This document shows positions 21,295-34,300 of a stretch of 64,000 nt of DNA, one piece after another. Each line of letters starts with the position of its first letter. Position 1 is the first letter of the stretch. The notes beneath the pieces were generated by a model. It was not told the origin of the DNA. It did not search any database and was given only the letters and a program-made list of their open reading frames with translations. The translations under genes were made by a program, and so were the position numbers. The DNA comes from Deuterostichococcus epilithicus. Lineage: Eukaryota; Chlorophyta; Trebouxiophyceae; Prasiolales; Stichococcaceae. Where the stretch lies: positions 1,674,001-1,738,000 of the forward strand of contig JAVTLE010000015.1 of NCBI GenBank assembly GCA_033439295.1, read 5' to 3'.

Positions 21295-24200
21295 ATGGTG
21301 GTGGTCGATGCCGAGATGGTCGATGCTGATGACCCTGCAGCTCGTAAGGCAGAAGACAGACATGAGAAGGGCAGCAGCAAGGAGCACAAGCACAGGCCCA
21401 AGGACAAGGACAAAGACAAGGACCGGCACAAGCACAAGAGCAGCCATAGGTCCAGGGACAAGGACCGGGGCAGGGAGAAAGGCCGGGAGCGCAGCAGGGA
21501 GCGCAGCCGGGAACACAGCAGGGACCGGCGCCGCAGCACCCGTGAAGAGGAGGGCGAGGTGCCGGCACAGACGCGGGAGGAGAGCCCCCTGGAGGGCGAT
21601 GTGCCAGTTGCGGCGCCGGCGCCCGTGGCGGCGGAGGCAGCCCTGCCGCCCCCGCTGGCGCAGCCCGCCGCACCTGCGCAGCCGCCCGAAGCTGCCCCCC
21701 TGCAAGGGCAGACTAACGAGAGCGGTGGCGAAGTCTCCATGAGCATCGAGGAGACCAACAAGTAGGTTGTTTTTGCCGTCATTCGTCCTGCCCTCTCAGA
21801 TGGCCTCTCCTGTACCGCGAGGCCTATGTTGCAGTTGGCGTCACTGCAGGGCGAGCTTGCACCATCATGCTGCGAGGCAGTCACTGTACCCCCTGCCCAC
21901 GTTTCTGCATGGTCAGGAGCCCACATTTGTGCATGGTCAGGACCGCCCGCCGCAGCCTACCAAGTCACGCTCCGGGGCCACCTCTGAAGTGAGCAAGTCT
22001 TGCAAATTCTTGCTGCAGGATGCGGGTGGCGATGGGTCTCAAGCCGCTGCAGGCAGAGGGCAAGACGGAGGCACGGGAGGCGAGCGAGCGCGCCGCCGGC
22101 CGCCAGCGGGCAGAGGCCGCTGAAAAGAAAGTCAAGGCAGAGGAGCTGCGGCAGCGCATCGAGCAGTAAGTCACTTTGTTGAGCTGCCTGTTTGCCTGGC
22201 GAACGACCCCTGTGCTGGAAGCACGCCCGCACGAGAGTCTGCTAGGACATTTGTGGCAGCAGGACATGGAGCAGAGGCGCTGGGGAGTTGGTAGCGGCAA
22301 GGCGGTACTGGCTCCTTCTAGCACCCTTCGTTTCGCATCCCAGCCCTGGAGGCTCGCAGGTCCAATGTGTGATCGTACATCTCCTGGCGCGGTTGCGAGA
22401 AGCCGAGGAGGATCCTGCACAGGGCAGTTGTCTGGGGGAGGCGCGGCCGGAAGTGCGCGATGAGGCACATTCACTTTCCTGTTTCGCGTCTCCACTCCCT
22501 GTGTCAATTCTGACGTTCTTCTTCTTCTGCAGTGCCCGGGAGAAACGCAAGATGGAGGAGGACCTCGCGAAAGTCAAGCGGCTGGGGGAGGCACAGCCGG
22601 AGGTTGACAATGTGGCGGCCTGGGTGGCGCGATCCCGGGAGTCGGAGGCCGAGGCCGCGCGGCGGCGGCAGAAGGAACAGGCTGCCAAGATGGCGTCCAT
22701 GTACGACGAGGAGGTGGGGAATCCTGGTCCGTCCGCTCTCTGTCTTTGCAGAGACGTGCTTCATGTCCTGCCTGTGAGTCTGGGCGCCTCCTCGCACAAT
22801 CGTGTAGGACGCGGCACGCTGTGGCTGATGTGAAGCTCGCTTGTGGCCTGCCTCGAGACCCTTGATGCAAGGCAGGGGACAGTCTCGCAGCTTCGTGGCA
22901 TGGCGGCTGGTAGATGCTGCAGCGAGCCTTGCTCTTGCACTCCGCGCATGCGACATGGGCGGAGGGCAGCACTGGATGTGCGGCTTCTATGTTGCCAGCA
23001 CATCCAGCTCGGGAAGGGAGGGGTCGAAGCGTGATCTCCTCATCTGCAGATCTCACAGGACGACGAAATTGGACGACGAGCACCGCCAGCACACACCGGT
23101 GGGGAGAAGGCTGACTGGAGGTCCCTTCCCCCCGACAGGACGAGTCGGATCCTGAGGATGAAGAGGGGGCTGGCGGCGTGCCGGCGGAGATGGAGGGGCT
23201 GCGGGTGGCGCATTCCGCAGAAGACCTGGGCGCCGGCGAGACCGTCATCCTGACCCTGAAGGACCGCAACATCCTGGAGGAGGGCGACGACGAGCCGGAG
23301 GAGCTGGAGAACGTGCTGTCGGTGGGTGGCTCTCGCCCACCTGATCCGGATCGCCTGATGTGTTGGCGGGTGGGCCGCGAGCATGCCCTGCGGGCTGCGC
23401 GCGCCGCGCTGCTGCCGGCGCCCGCGCTGCAGGCTGCCGCCTGCTGCAGCCAGCCTCGGTCCTCTTGTGCGATGCCCTAGCTCTCAGCACCAGCATGCAA
23501 GGTCAGCATGCAGGCCTGGCAAGGAGACCTCGTGGTCACGCACGTCCATGGTGCCGCGCGCAGGCGGAGCACCGGAAGCGGGAGAAGGCGCGCAAGGCGG
23601 CCGTCAAGCCAGGCGTCGAGTACGACGAGGACGGCAAGCCCAAGGTACGGAACGCACATGAATTTTTTTGCCACTTTCGCGTTGCGTCGCCTCTGCTGTG
23701 TTGCGCGCTGTTGGGCGGTCCTGTACCAAGCTGGCCGCCGCAGGTTGCCGGGTACCCCTTGCTGTCTGGCGGGTGCTGCCCGTCAGCAGGTCGACTGGCG
23801 TGCGGTGTGCCGCCCGTGCGCCGAGGCGTGTGGCTGTTGTACGGTGACCGTGCGATGGCCGCACAAGCACCGCTCCGTGTTGGTGGTTCATCGCACTTCA
23901 TCCATGGCGACCATGTCCCCCGGCACAGGGCATGCTGGCCAAGTACGACGAGGAGGAGGAGGATGCGGGGCTGCAGATCGCGTCCGGCGGCGTGGTCGCC
24001 GATGCCCGGTCGCGCCAGCAGGCCGACATCCGCCGCAAGCTCGCGGAAGGTGGCCCGGCTATCAGCTCGCTTCCTTGCTTGCCTCCCTCGTTGCTTCCCC
24101 GGCTGTGCTGCCGTCCCTGGCGCTGTGCTTGGCTCGCGCTTTGACCAGCGCATGGCTCGGGCTGGTGTGTGTTTGTGTCGTGCCATCTCGGCGCTCCCTC

Positions 24201-27200
24201 GCCCTGCTTTTCTGCCTGCATCCGGGCCTTGCACTGCTGCGGCTGTTGACAGGCGAACCACGAGTGCTGCAACACGCATGCATCCGAACTCAACAATGCA
24301 GGCACCCAGTCGCTGGCGACCGGCGAGAAGCCGCCGGGCATGGCGGGGTCAGCAAAGGACTACTACACGAAGGAGGAGATGGCAGCATTCGCAAAGCCCA
24401 AGCGGCGTGTCAAGAAGAAGCTGCGCAAGAAAGCGGGTGCGCAGCAGCTGTCGCCTCTTTCGAGGCGTCGTGTGACAGCCGGCTGCGCATGCAGCTTATC
24501 ATGCCCAGATGAGGTTGCCCAGATGAGGAGCACATACTCACAAAGCCGTCGTTTGCTGCTCCACATGAGGTGTGAATGGCCCCGCCGCTGCGTGTGCCGT
24601 CAGCAGCCCTGGGCGCCTCATGGGATGATCCCATCCTTGGGGTCATGGATGGGCCGGGTGCCCAGATCTCTTCACCTCCTGCGGTGCACCTTGCAGCTGC
24701 GGCAGACGAGGAAGCGGTGCCCAGCGAGACGACGGAGGCGGTCGCGGCGCTGCAGGAGGCCGCGGCGGCGGCCGGCGGCGGGGCGACAGACCACGGGTCT
24801 CGAAGCGAGCGCGGTGCAGCACGAGTGGCCGACAAGGCCGCCGCAGAGGCCGGCGAGTCCCAGCGGCGGCGCGAGAGGTGTGTGCTTTCGAGACACCCCA
24901 TAGCAGCTGTGAGTCGCGGGTATGGCTGGCTGGCTCAGTGTATCAGCCCCAGGGGAGCGATATGTGCCCACCCATGGGCGGCAAAGCCAGCTCACCACTC
25001 GTACTGCTTCCGATCGGGTTCGCGGCACCGCAGCCCCTAGTGCCGATGTTTCGGCATCCCTGCATGCAGGTACGAGGCAGCGCTGGCAAAGGCCAACTAC
25101 GCAACGCTCGCGGCCACTGGGGTAGGCGCCTCCGGCGCCGGCGCCGGCGCAGAGGAGGAGGAAGACGACGATGTCCGTGCGGCGCTGGAGGCCAGCATGC
25201 GGCGCAGCCGCTCGGCGGCGGCTCGGCCGCGGGACGAGGCGTCCGACGCCGTCGCTGCAGAGGTCGTCCGGCGGCGGGAGGCAGAGGCAGCGCAGGCGGC
25301 GGCGCAGCCGAACTCAGGTGAGGACGGTGCCCGTCGGCTGAAGCCTTAGCATTGGGAACACTGCCTTCCGCACGGCTTGTGCTCGATCAACGCACCGCTG
25401 CCGTGCGAGCCCCCACGCCTGGCAGAGCCTGCTTGAGCCAGCAGCCACACTGCGCATCAACTGGTACGGCGCCAATGGCACCGGGGGGACTCACCTGAGT
25501 CCCCTCGCACCTGACCTGCTTTGCTCACCGACCTCAAGCCGAGACGGGCAGTCCTGACACTACGATACCTTGTGGTGTGGCACAGGCGGCGAACGGCTGA
25601 CAGAGGCCACGGAGTTTGCAAGGCTGGTGGGCCAGCGGGACGAGGGCGATGGCGCCGGCGGCGAGGCGGACGCGGCCGGCGGCCACATGGACGTCGATGC
25701 GGCGGATGCGCCCGCGGCAGCCACGCCCGCTGCTGGCAGCAAGCGGTGGGTGGTTGATTCCAGTATGCCTGTGGACCGCCTGCTCGCCACACTTGTCATG
25801 ATGGAAATGTGCTGTGCCTGTGGCCGCTGGGCGGAGAGCATGACGGACTCTCCCGGGACTTGAGTGTGCTGCTGCAGGGCTTCTTGGAGATGACATGTGC
25901 GCTCCCACTCCTGATTGCGTTCCTTCTGTCTGTGGTTGCAGGAGCTACAGGTCAGTCAAAGCAGATGACGGCGTGTCGGCGGCTGAAGAAAAGCTGCCGC
26001 CGCCGCCGGCGGGCGGGCCGCCGGCCGTCAAGCAGGAGGACGAGAACGTCACGCGCGAGCGCCTCGTAGGCAGAGGTGAGTGGCGACTCGAAAACCTTCA
26101 ATTCGCAGTGCATAGTCACCTGGATGTGCACCCGAGCTCATGCTGTGCAAGGCTGGGGCCCGAACATGGAGGGTCGGCTCTGGTGTGTTTTTTGCACCAC
26201 CGGCGCAGCGGTACTGATGACCCACATCTCCTGCCACTCCTCGTTGGCCTGTTCCCAGTACCGATGGCTGGCGTCAATGCTGATGCGCTGTGCTGCCCGG
26301 TGCGGCAGGCATGGCGGGCGTGCTGGGGCTGCTGAAGGACCGGGGCGAGCTCAGCGGACAGGGCAGCCTGCGCGCCGTCGAGTGGGCGGGACGCACCAAC
26401 GACATGAAGCCCGTGGCGCTGCAGGTGAGCCCTACTTCCTACCCTCCCTTACGGGAAACCGGTTCGCTGGCGCCAACCCAGCCACTGGTGTGGCCGCCGC
26501 CAAGCACACCGGGCAGCCTTCCTGCAGACAGAGTTTTCGGCAATCTCCCGCTCGGCTGCCTTTCGCAGAGGACGCAGACCGCAAAGAAGCCAGCTCAGCA
26601 GCTCATAAACCAAATCCATCAGCTGCCGCGCCGCAGGGCCTGGGAGCAGCACACACCGGCTGCGACTCAAGGAAGTCCCATGCTCAACCCTAGCTGCCCC
26701 GTGCCGCAGGGCCTGGAGACGGTGTACACAGGGGGCCGCAGCAGCAACGAGCTGGAGAACAGCGTGGAGCGGGCGCTCACTCGGCGCGATGTCCACGGCC
26801 GGGTGCTGACACCCAAGGAGGCCTTCCGCGACCTGTGCCATCAGTGCGCCTAGCTTCCCACTCCTTCCCCCTTGCGACCGGCTCTGCGAAACAGCTCCGA
26901 ACCTGCCAGCTGTTGGATAGCCCACCTGCAGTGCTGCCTGTGCTCCTGCAGAGCCCGTCTGCGACTTCTGCTGCCATGGGGTGCGCAGGCGGCTGGCCGC
27001 GTGTTTAGTTGCCACTAAAGAGGGTGTGAGTGCGCATTGAGTTGCCGGTCGGTGCGGATGAGAGGCTCCTCATGCTGGTGCCGCCTGCCTGATGTGTGGC
27101 GTCGATCGGGAAGTGAAGAGCTTTGTGGACTGCGCAGCTTCCATGGCATCTTCCCCAGCAAGAGCAAGCAGGAGCGGCAGATCGAGAAGGACGCAGAGAC

Positions 27201-28074
27201 GGCGGCGGCGAAGCGCGCCGCCACCTCCGAAAACCCCGCCAGCCTGCACCGCCTGCAGGCCGCGCAGAAGATGGCCGCCGCGCCCTACGTCGTGCTTTCC
27301 GGCTCGGTGCGGCGCCCTTGCCTGCCTTTGACACGTGGACGCTCCGAGAGGAAGCAGACCCGCTCCTGCTCAGCATCCTTGATGCTCCGTGAGATTGATG
27401 GCGCTGAGGTGCCGCCTGCGCCGCATGCCCGCCAACCTGCCCGACCCGCGGATGCTGTTCGCCTGTGCTTGCACCGAAGCGTGGCGCTCTGAGCATGCCC
27501 AGAGCATGCCCTGACTATCCTGTCACCTCGGCGAGGCGTCATTTCCGTGTGAACTGGCATTTCGTGCACTGGCATCTCACAGCGTGTGGGTGTGCGAGCA
27601 CAGGTGCGCCCAGGTCAGACCAGCGACCCAGCCAGCGGCTTTGCCACAGCAACAGGGTACCAGAGCGCGGCGTCGGCGCACGGTGGCGCCAGCCTGGCGC
27701 CCACGCCCATGCTTGGAGGCGGCCGCACCCCCCTCGCTGGCGACGCAAAGGTCCGGAACCGTATGGGAGTATCATGTGTGCCTGTTTCGAAGCCTTGCAT
27801 GCCAGACGGAGGCTCCACACACTGTCGGAACGGCATCTGCCTCGCAGCGATTCAACCTGCAAAGCTGGAAGCCTCGGTCGTCGAGCAGAGCCATCGGCGG
27901 CAGCAGGCGCATTTTGTCAGCTGATAGCGGCGCTGCCTTGTTGCGCGACGACACACCGGTCATCACTGACTCGTTGCATGCGTGGGCATTGAACAGGTCA
28001 AGGCGATGCTGGGCATCAAGCGAGAGGGCGATGCGACCATGCCGCCGCCGGCGGCCCGCAGGCGGAAAGCATGA
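21295..28074 (+). CDS. SART1: U4/U6.U5 tri-snRNP protein SART1 (Snu66; DOT2/MDF in plants)
   Basis: A large multi-exon gene encoding a component of the spliceosomal tri-snRNP, needed for recruiting it to the pre-spliceosome. The first exon (21295..21764) is highly charged: a KDKDKDKDRHKHKSSHR tract, then RERSRERSREHSRDRRRS, ending in the family hallmark MSIEETNK, which continues across the splice to RVAMGLKPL. Downstream blocks follow the SART1 order: AREKRKMEEDLAKVKRLGE, VAAWVARSRE, AGETVILTLKDRNILEEGDD, AKYDEEEED, AKDYYTKEEMAAFAKPKRRV, WAGRTNDMKPVAL, NELENSVERALTRR, TPKEAFRDLCHQ, FHGIFPSKSKQERQIEKD and PYVVLSG. The last exon ends KAMLGIKREGDATMPPPAARRRKA-stop, with a basic tail. Splicing inside the gene is frequent, so exon borders beyond the first are approximate. 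Identity is firm from collinear motifs. Confidence 0.9.
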
Positions 28075-28648
28075 TGTGAGGCTCAACGGGCAGCAATAAG
28101 CGCTTGCGGCGCTGGTAGGTCGAACCACGTGTAGCTGCTGCCGCCCTGTGCATTACCCCGAGGTACACATCAGCGTTTACCAAGCAACTGCATCTGGATG
28201 TGCGGCGAAGGTGCATGTCAACATCTAGGTGCATGTCAACCGCATCCGCTATTTTTGCAATGAAGCACAATCAAGCAAAGCTCCAACAATCAAGCTCGAG
28301 CCAGCAGCAAGGCAATCGCCCAGCGAATCCGTCTGCAAATGTCGCATCGCAACGTGCTGTCAGTCTAAAGTACAGTAGCCCTCTGAGTCAAAATGCGGCA
28401 GAGGCTGAAACCGCAGAGGCTGCACCCCCAGCACAAGTGCACGTCTTCGCTGCACGAAAGCCATATCAGGCAGCCTCATTGCCCTTGGGTGCCAACACCA
28501 CCATCTCCGGCGCTGGGGGTGCTGTTCTAGGCCTGTGGTCGCCTGCCTACACAAGCCTCACCCCAGGCGGCAGTGGATGTGTCTGGGCCCGCAATTCTGT
28601 CGCCATCAGCCGACATGCCCAAAGCCTGTCGCCATTGCCCCCAAGTCC
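28075..28648. other. Convergent 3' region with a short tandem repeat
   Basis: Lies between the stops of SART1 (+) and the Ala/Pro-rich gene (-). The unit aggtgcatgtcaac is duplicated at 28209-28222 and 28227-28240. No gene was supported; the open frames here lack domain similarity. Confidence 0.4.
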
Positions 28649-30920
28649 TCAGCTTCCTGTCGCACTCTCATCTCCCCCTGCCAGGTCGCGTGCGGCGTCG
28701 GGAGCTGCGCTGCCGCCCTGGGAGGCGTCACGTTCACTGCCACCCGTGCTGCCGCCGGCAGCGTCGCTGTCGCCGGCAGTGCTGCCGCCGCCAGGCAGCG
28801 ACCGCAGCAGTGCGGACGAGTCGTGGCTGGGGGTCACAGACGCTGCGGGCGCTGGCGGTCCCTGAGCCAGCTCCACACCCAGCGCATCCTGAGCACACAA
28901 CGCACAGATGGCGTGACTGGCCTGCCTGAGATGTCACGGACAATTGGCCGACCCCATGCAACTACCATGCATGGGGCCAGCGCAACAGCGTGCTGGAGAT
29001 GTCACGGACACGTCACTTGCAGATGATGCACCCGGCACGAGGCGCTCTGGCACACGCACCGAATCCGCGCCGTCGAGCTCGACGCTGCCGAGCGCGGCGG
29101 CAGTCTCCAGCTCCACCTGTCGCCCCAGGGCATCCTCCAGGTGCGACGGCACCTCCTCGTCCCCGCCAGCTGGAGCCGCTGCCGGGACTCCACCAGCGCC
29201 CGCAGCCTCCGCCGCCGGCGCCCCGGTGCCTCCCTGCGCCGCTGCCGGCGCCAACGCTCGAGCACTCTCAGGCACCGTCGCAGCGGNGGCCGCCGGGGCT
29301 GTCGCAGCGGCGCGGCCGTTGCCGGCGGCGCGGCCGCCAGTTGGCTCCTCAGAGATGCTTGCCTCGCAGCTGCTGCTGCTGCTGCTGCCATGCCGGCCGT
29401 CCGCCTCGGACTCGTCGCCGTCCAGTGCGCTGTGCACCGGCTGCTCTGCCAGCACTGCAGCATCTGCCTCTGGTCCGCCGGCGTCGCCCGCCGCATCGGC
29501 GTCTGCGGCTCGGGCATCGCCTCCCCCCGTGACTGTCCGGTTGCCGTCAGCGTCCAACGCCGCACGCGGCTGCCCGTCGCCGTTGCCGGCTGCGGCGTCT
29601 GCCGAGGGGTTGTCTCCCACGTTTATTCCGTTTCCAGAGGTTGCGCCCGCCAGCCGGTGCCTGGCGCGGGTCACCGCCGCGCCGTCGCTGGATGCACGAC
29701 GGGGCGCTGCCGCCGCGCCGCCGCCAAGCGGCGACGCAGGCTCCCGTTCCAGTGCGGCCAGCCCCGCTGGCATGGAGCCCGCCAGTGGGGACTGCGGCGC
29801 GGGGGCCTGCCGCTGGGGGGAGGTCGGGGCGGTGGGCGACGATGATGCGGTGGCGGCAGCCCGCGAGCCCGGCGACGTGGCGCTGTCGTCGCCGGCGGTC
29901 GAGGCGCCGCCGAACGCCAGGTGCCCGCTGTCTGTGCGCACTGGCGGTGCGTCCACGCCCGCGGCGTGCGCCTGGGCGCACAGAGGAGCTCTTGAGGGTA
30001 GATTGCCTGGTGTCGTGGGATTCTCTCACCTCTGTGATGGACGCTCATCCGTAGGTGTGTGAGACAACCCTCACCAAACTCCTGGTCAATTCCGAGGTGG
30101 CGGATTGGCAATCTGTGGGGGCAGCTTACGGCAGCGTTCACCTCGTCGGTAGACATGTTCGTGAGGCCCGGTAGGCTGCCGCCGGCCATGAGCAGGCGCG
30201 CGGCGGCAGCGGCCTGGTCTGGCGCCATCCGCCCTGTCGGCCCCACCTGCAGAGGCAGGAGCACATTTACCGCGGCATGAGCCTGCCGGGCAGAGTAGAG
30301 ACCTGCCAAATGCACCGCACTGCGCCAGCAGGCATGCTTGACGCAGCTGAAAGGAGAGCACTCAGCGAACACGCCTTTGGCGACGTGATGGTGGGCGAGG
30401 CTGGGCCAGGGCTGGTTGGCGCGCTGTCAATCGCCGGCATGGCTGCGCCGGCATGGCTGCCCACCAGCGCGGTCTCTGCAGATCGCAGCCAGGCGGGCAT
30501 GGACTTGCGGAGCGCCTCGCCGTACGTTTCTCTCTTTGCCGGCATGCCCGCCGCGGCCTGCTGCTGCGCCCCCGCCGCTGCAGCAGCCTGCCGCTCGGGC
30601 GGCTCCGGCCACGCCGCCTCTGCAGCCGCCGCAGCATCCCACCGCGTATCTGGCTTCTGACCGCGCTTCGGCGTCCCAGAGTATGCATGCTCAGACTCCG
30701 GACTGGCACTGGCCGGCACCTGCGCCGGCGGCGGCGCCATCGGAGCCGCCTCCTGCGGGTGCTGCTCCGACGCCGCTGGCCTCACAGGCGCCAGCGGCGG
30801 GGGCAGTATCGACGGCGCGGGCGGTGGCTGCCGTGAATGCGCCGGCAAATCGAGGCTGCGCGCCGCCTTGGGCTTTGCCGCATCTACGAAATGCGAGAAG
30901 AAAGACTTATTGCCAGCCAT
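28649..30920 (-). CDS. Ala/Pro/Ser-rich protein of unknown function
   Basis: Four exons (30920..30321, 30246..30130, 29971..29012, 28861..28649), all with phase 0 introns, make 629 residues. The start is MAGNKSFFSHFVDAAKPKAA. I do not recognise a family. The first 100 residues are basic then Pro-rich. Next comes a more structured section (YGEALRKSMPAWLRSAETAL, then QAAAAARLLMAGGSLPGLTN and MSTDEVNAA). Residues from about 240 to the end are dominated by Ala, Gly, Ser, Asp and Pro, with no cysteine pattern or membrane segment, and are probably disordered. One undetermined base (29287) leaves one residue unknown. Consistent splice phases and an uninterrupted frame of over 600 codons argue that it is real. 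It could be a scaffold or adaptor protein, but nothing in the sequence shows that. Confidence 0.6.
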
Positions 30921-31357
30921 GAGCGTTTGCAGGTGTGGTTTCTCCGAAACACCCGGGCACATTCTTCTGTGTCACCAAAGTATGCGAGGTAGGGCAGTAT
31001 GTTCGAGACTTTGATACAGCTACTCATAGCTTGACGTTGGCGTCAGAGAGCATGCAGAGACTGGGCTCACTGCCCGTCAAGGCCGGCATCCCTAGGTCGA
31101 GGATCGTGCAGCATGCAGCGCAGAATTGGTGCGCACCTTCTGTGAGACGCGGCCGCCGCGAGGGTGACTGCGGCATCGGGGAGCTGGTCAGCCGCTGCAG
31201 CGCGCTGTCCGGCTGCATGGGTACACGTGTCGGGATCCAGTTTGGCGCAGCAAATATGTGTAAGCTTCGAACACACAGAGACTGGATGCGAGTCAACTGG
31301 AAGTGCATGGCTGCTTTGGGTGTCAACGATGGCACACAGTCGCATGGGTGCCCAGTT
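30921..31357. other. Gap between two minus-strand genes
   Basis: About 440 bases between the VASt-DysF gene stop and the next gene's ATG. It presumably contains a 3' UTR and a promoter. The acceptor-like bases just before the ATG leave open a 5' UTR intron here. Confidence 0.35.
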
Positions 31358-34300
31358 TCAGTCCAGCCTTGTCAAAACCCCCACAATGTTCGGCAGCTGG
31401 CTGGCGGGTCTCGCCAGAGAACCGACCAGGCTGAAGGGCCTCACCAGGGGCTTGGGGAAGGACAGCGCCTCCAGCAGCTGGCCCGGCCGGCTGGGCGGGC
31501 TGCCGCTGACGCTGCCGTTGCCGTTGCCGCCCGCGTCTAGTGCGCCGCCTCCGTCGCCCGGACCCGCGACTGGCCGCTGCGTGCGCACCCACCGCCGCCG
31601 CCGCACGAAGTCGGTGACCTTCCTGCTTCCAACAGCCTCAACGCTGACGCAGGTTGAGGCAACAGCATGCATGCCCAGCGCACCTGCAGCATTCCTGCTG
31701 CCAACATGTCGCAGGTCTGCACAGGGACACGCAACTTGGCTGCTGCTGCATGGCCAGCCTGGCCTGCTATTGAGGGTACCGAACCCAGGCGCTCTTACAG
31801 CGCGCGTGTGCTGCGAATTGCTGAGGGCGCGCACTTGCGGCCTGAGCCGGGCGGCGGCGGCGTCAGCAGCCAGTTGAAGTCCACAGCGTAGGCCCAGCCC
31901 TCGGCATCGACGGCCGCGGCGGCAGCCCCACTCAGGTCCACGTGCCATTTGTCCTCCTCCCACTCGTACCCCTGCACATTCATTGATGTATTTGCGTGGG
32001 ATCCTCGAGGAGAGGCCTTGGCGTTGTCACAGTCGAGTGTGATCACAACGTGACGTGCATGACTCGGGTCAGATGTGGCAGGATCCTGGCATTGGGGGTG
32101 CAAGCGCTGCTTCAGGACAGCGCTGCCTGCAGCTGCTCCCTGCCTCTTGCTCACGACAGGACCCTCCAGAGGGCCGGCGCCAATAGCACGTGAAACCGCC
32201 AATCGATGATATGCCTCTCACCAACCCCTGGCCCAAGGCGCACCCGGCGCAGGCGGGGCGCGACGGCGCGGAAGGACATGGACAGCTTGCCGCCGGGCGC
32301 GCCGGTGCGTGTGCTCCAGTGCCCCACCCGGTCCGTCGGCAGGAAGTGGCCCGGCCAGGTGTGGCCCCACCCCCGGAACGGCTGCGCGTCAACAGGGGCT
32401 GTCAACAGGGGGCTGAGGTGCCGGCTGACGCCGGACGATGGCACGGCGGGGACTCCCCCTCGATCCTCGTGCTGGTGCCAACTGTGCTGCCACTGCGGCA
32501 GATCAGGCAGGTCCTCGCAAACGTTCCTAGTCTCGCCTGTCCATATGGCACATCAGCGGCAGCTGTGGGTGACGCCTGGACCGGCAGCAAGGCGGTCAAG
32601 GGTGCAAGGACCGCGATCACCTGTGCCCGCTCGTTCTCGAAGACCTCCTCCAGCCGCGGCACTGCAGTCACACAGCTTTCGATCGTCAAAGTGACGCCTG
32701 CACCTGCAGATGCCGCTGACTGACTGCAGTTCTGGCCCAGGCCAGGCGCTGTCGCCCAGCTCTGGTTCCACACATGCCCGGATGCTGTGCCACAGGGTCG
32801 TGCCTACACCTGGGTCGCCGTCGTCTTCGGCTGCCGGCTGCGGATGGCCGGGCTCGCTCTTGGCACGCGCCTCGCCCGCGGCAGCGTCTTCAGCGTCCGC
32901 CAGGGGGTGGTCAGCATCGCTGCAACACGTAGCACACAGCCACACCTCGGTTGCTGCGTTTCGCGATCAATCGGCTTCTGGCCACTGGCACTGCAGACAT
33001 GGTTCGTCCACTGCTCATTGCACTCGAACTAGGTGCAGGGCCAGGGCTCAGGAACTCAGAGAGAAACCAGCCTGTCGGCGGTGGTGCGCGTGAGGGCGCC
33101 CGCGCTGGCGGAGCGGGCGGCCACCAGGGTGCCGGCGTCTGCTTTGCCGTCTGCCGCCGGCGGCTCGCCGACCTGCACGGCCAGCACTTGCAGCGCCTCG
33201 GACCATATGTGTGCCTCACCGCCGGGAAGAAGCCGCATTGAGGAGCACGGGGTCACATCACAGCCACAGGAGCGCCTGAGCTGTTGTGCGTTCTGCCGCG
33301 CCTACTTTGTGTGATGATCCCATCGCGCAAGGCAGCCAGGCTCCAAGCCACGCTGTGACACCTTCGAGCATGTTGTGAGACCAAGAGTGGCAAGGCGAGC
33401 TGACCTGCTTGGCTGCTTGCCCCCCGCCAGCCACGGTCGGAGGAGCACTGGACGACCGCGGCGACAGGATGGCCGAGAAGGAGTCGTGCCACATGTCCCT
33501 CACAACGCCCATCGCCTGCGGCCGCGCAGGGTGGTCCCCATTCGTGCTCGTCAAGCTCGTCTGGCCCGCAGATCTTCTGAGCCATGCTCGCATTGCTGGC
33601 GGCATTTGGCAGGGAGTGGGAAAGCTACGGTCAGACATGCAATCGCACAGCTGGCGAGCGTACAGCATTCCTCAGGCACTTTTGGCGCGCCAGAGCCTTG
33701 TCAGCGGATGCGGCAATAGTTGCCGCATCCGCACGCGCACACCGCACTGGCGCCCTCACCCGCACAGTCTGCTGCAGCGGCGACTCGGCAGCCGGCGCCG
33801 GGTCGGGCTGCGCAGTCGACACGCCGCTGGTGAACGCTGCGTCGAAGCCCTCGAAGCGGACCCCCTTGCGCGGCGCCTCATCCGTCGATGTTTCGGATGC
33901 CCCCGAGGCTTGCGGCGTCCCCGGCCCCGCTGCTGCCGCCGCCGCCTCAGATGCAGCCGCACGTCGTGCCGCCTGGTGGTCCCGCACCGCCTGCGCGGAC
34001 GCACCAGAATACCATTTTGTGCCCGCGCGGTTGCAGAGGTGATGCGCTTTGGTCTGCCTGTGCCTGTTGCTGACGTTGACAAGGGTCTCGGAGGGCTGAG
34101 CCTCGTGCGACGCCGGCAATTGAGCAGTCACACACTTGGACTGTGCCGCTGCACAAACGCCCACCTTGGCGATGGGCGGCAGCAGGGCCAGGACATACGC
34201 CAGCGCCGCCTGCAGCATGACGACCAGCAGGAAGCCTGCCAGCACCGTCGATGTGGTCGCCGGCAGCTGCGCCACAGCCAGCCCTCGGCGGCATGCCACG

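Noticed and set aside
21126-21926. Leu/Ser/Arg-rich minus-strand frames opposite SART1 exon 1
   Set aside because: They are the complement of the Lys/Arg/Asp/Ser repeats of SART1 exon 1.
28944-30062. Long plus-strand open frame opposite the Ala/Pro-rich gene
   Set aside because: GC-rich coding DNA often leaves the opposite strand open. The minus strand has consistent splice phases and an ATG with a closed four-exon model; the plus strand has neither.
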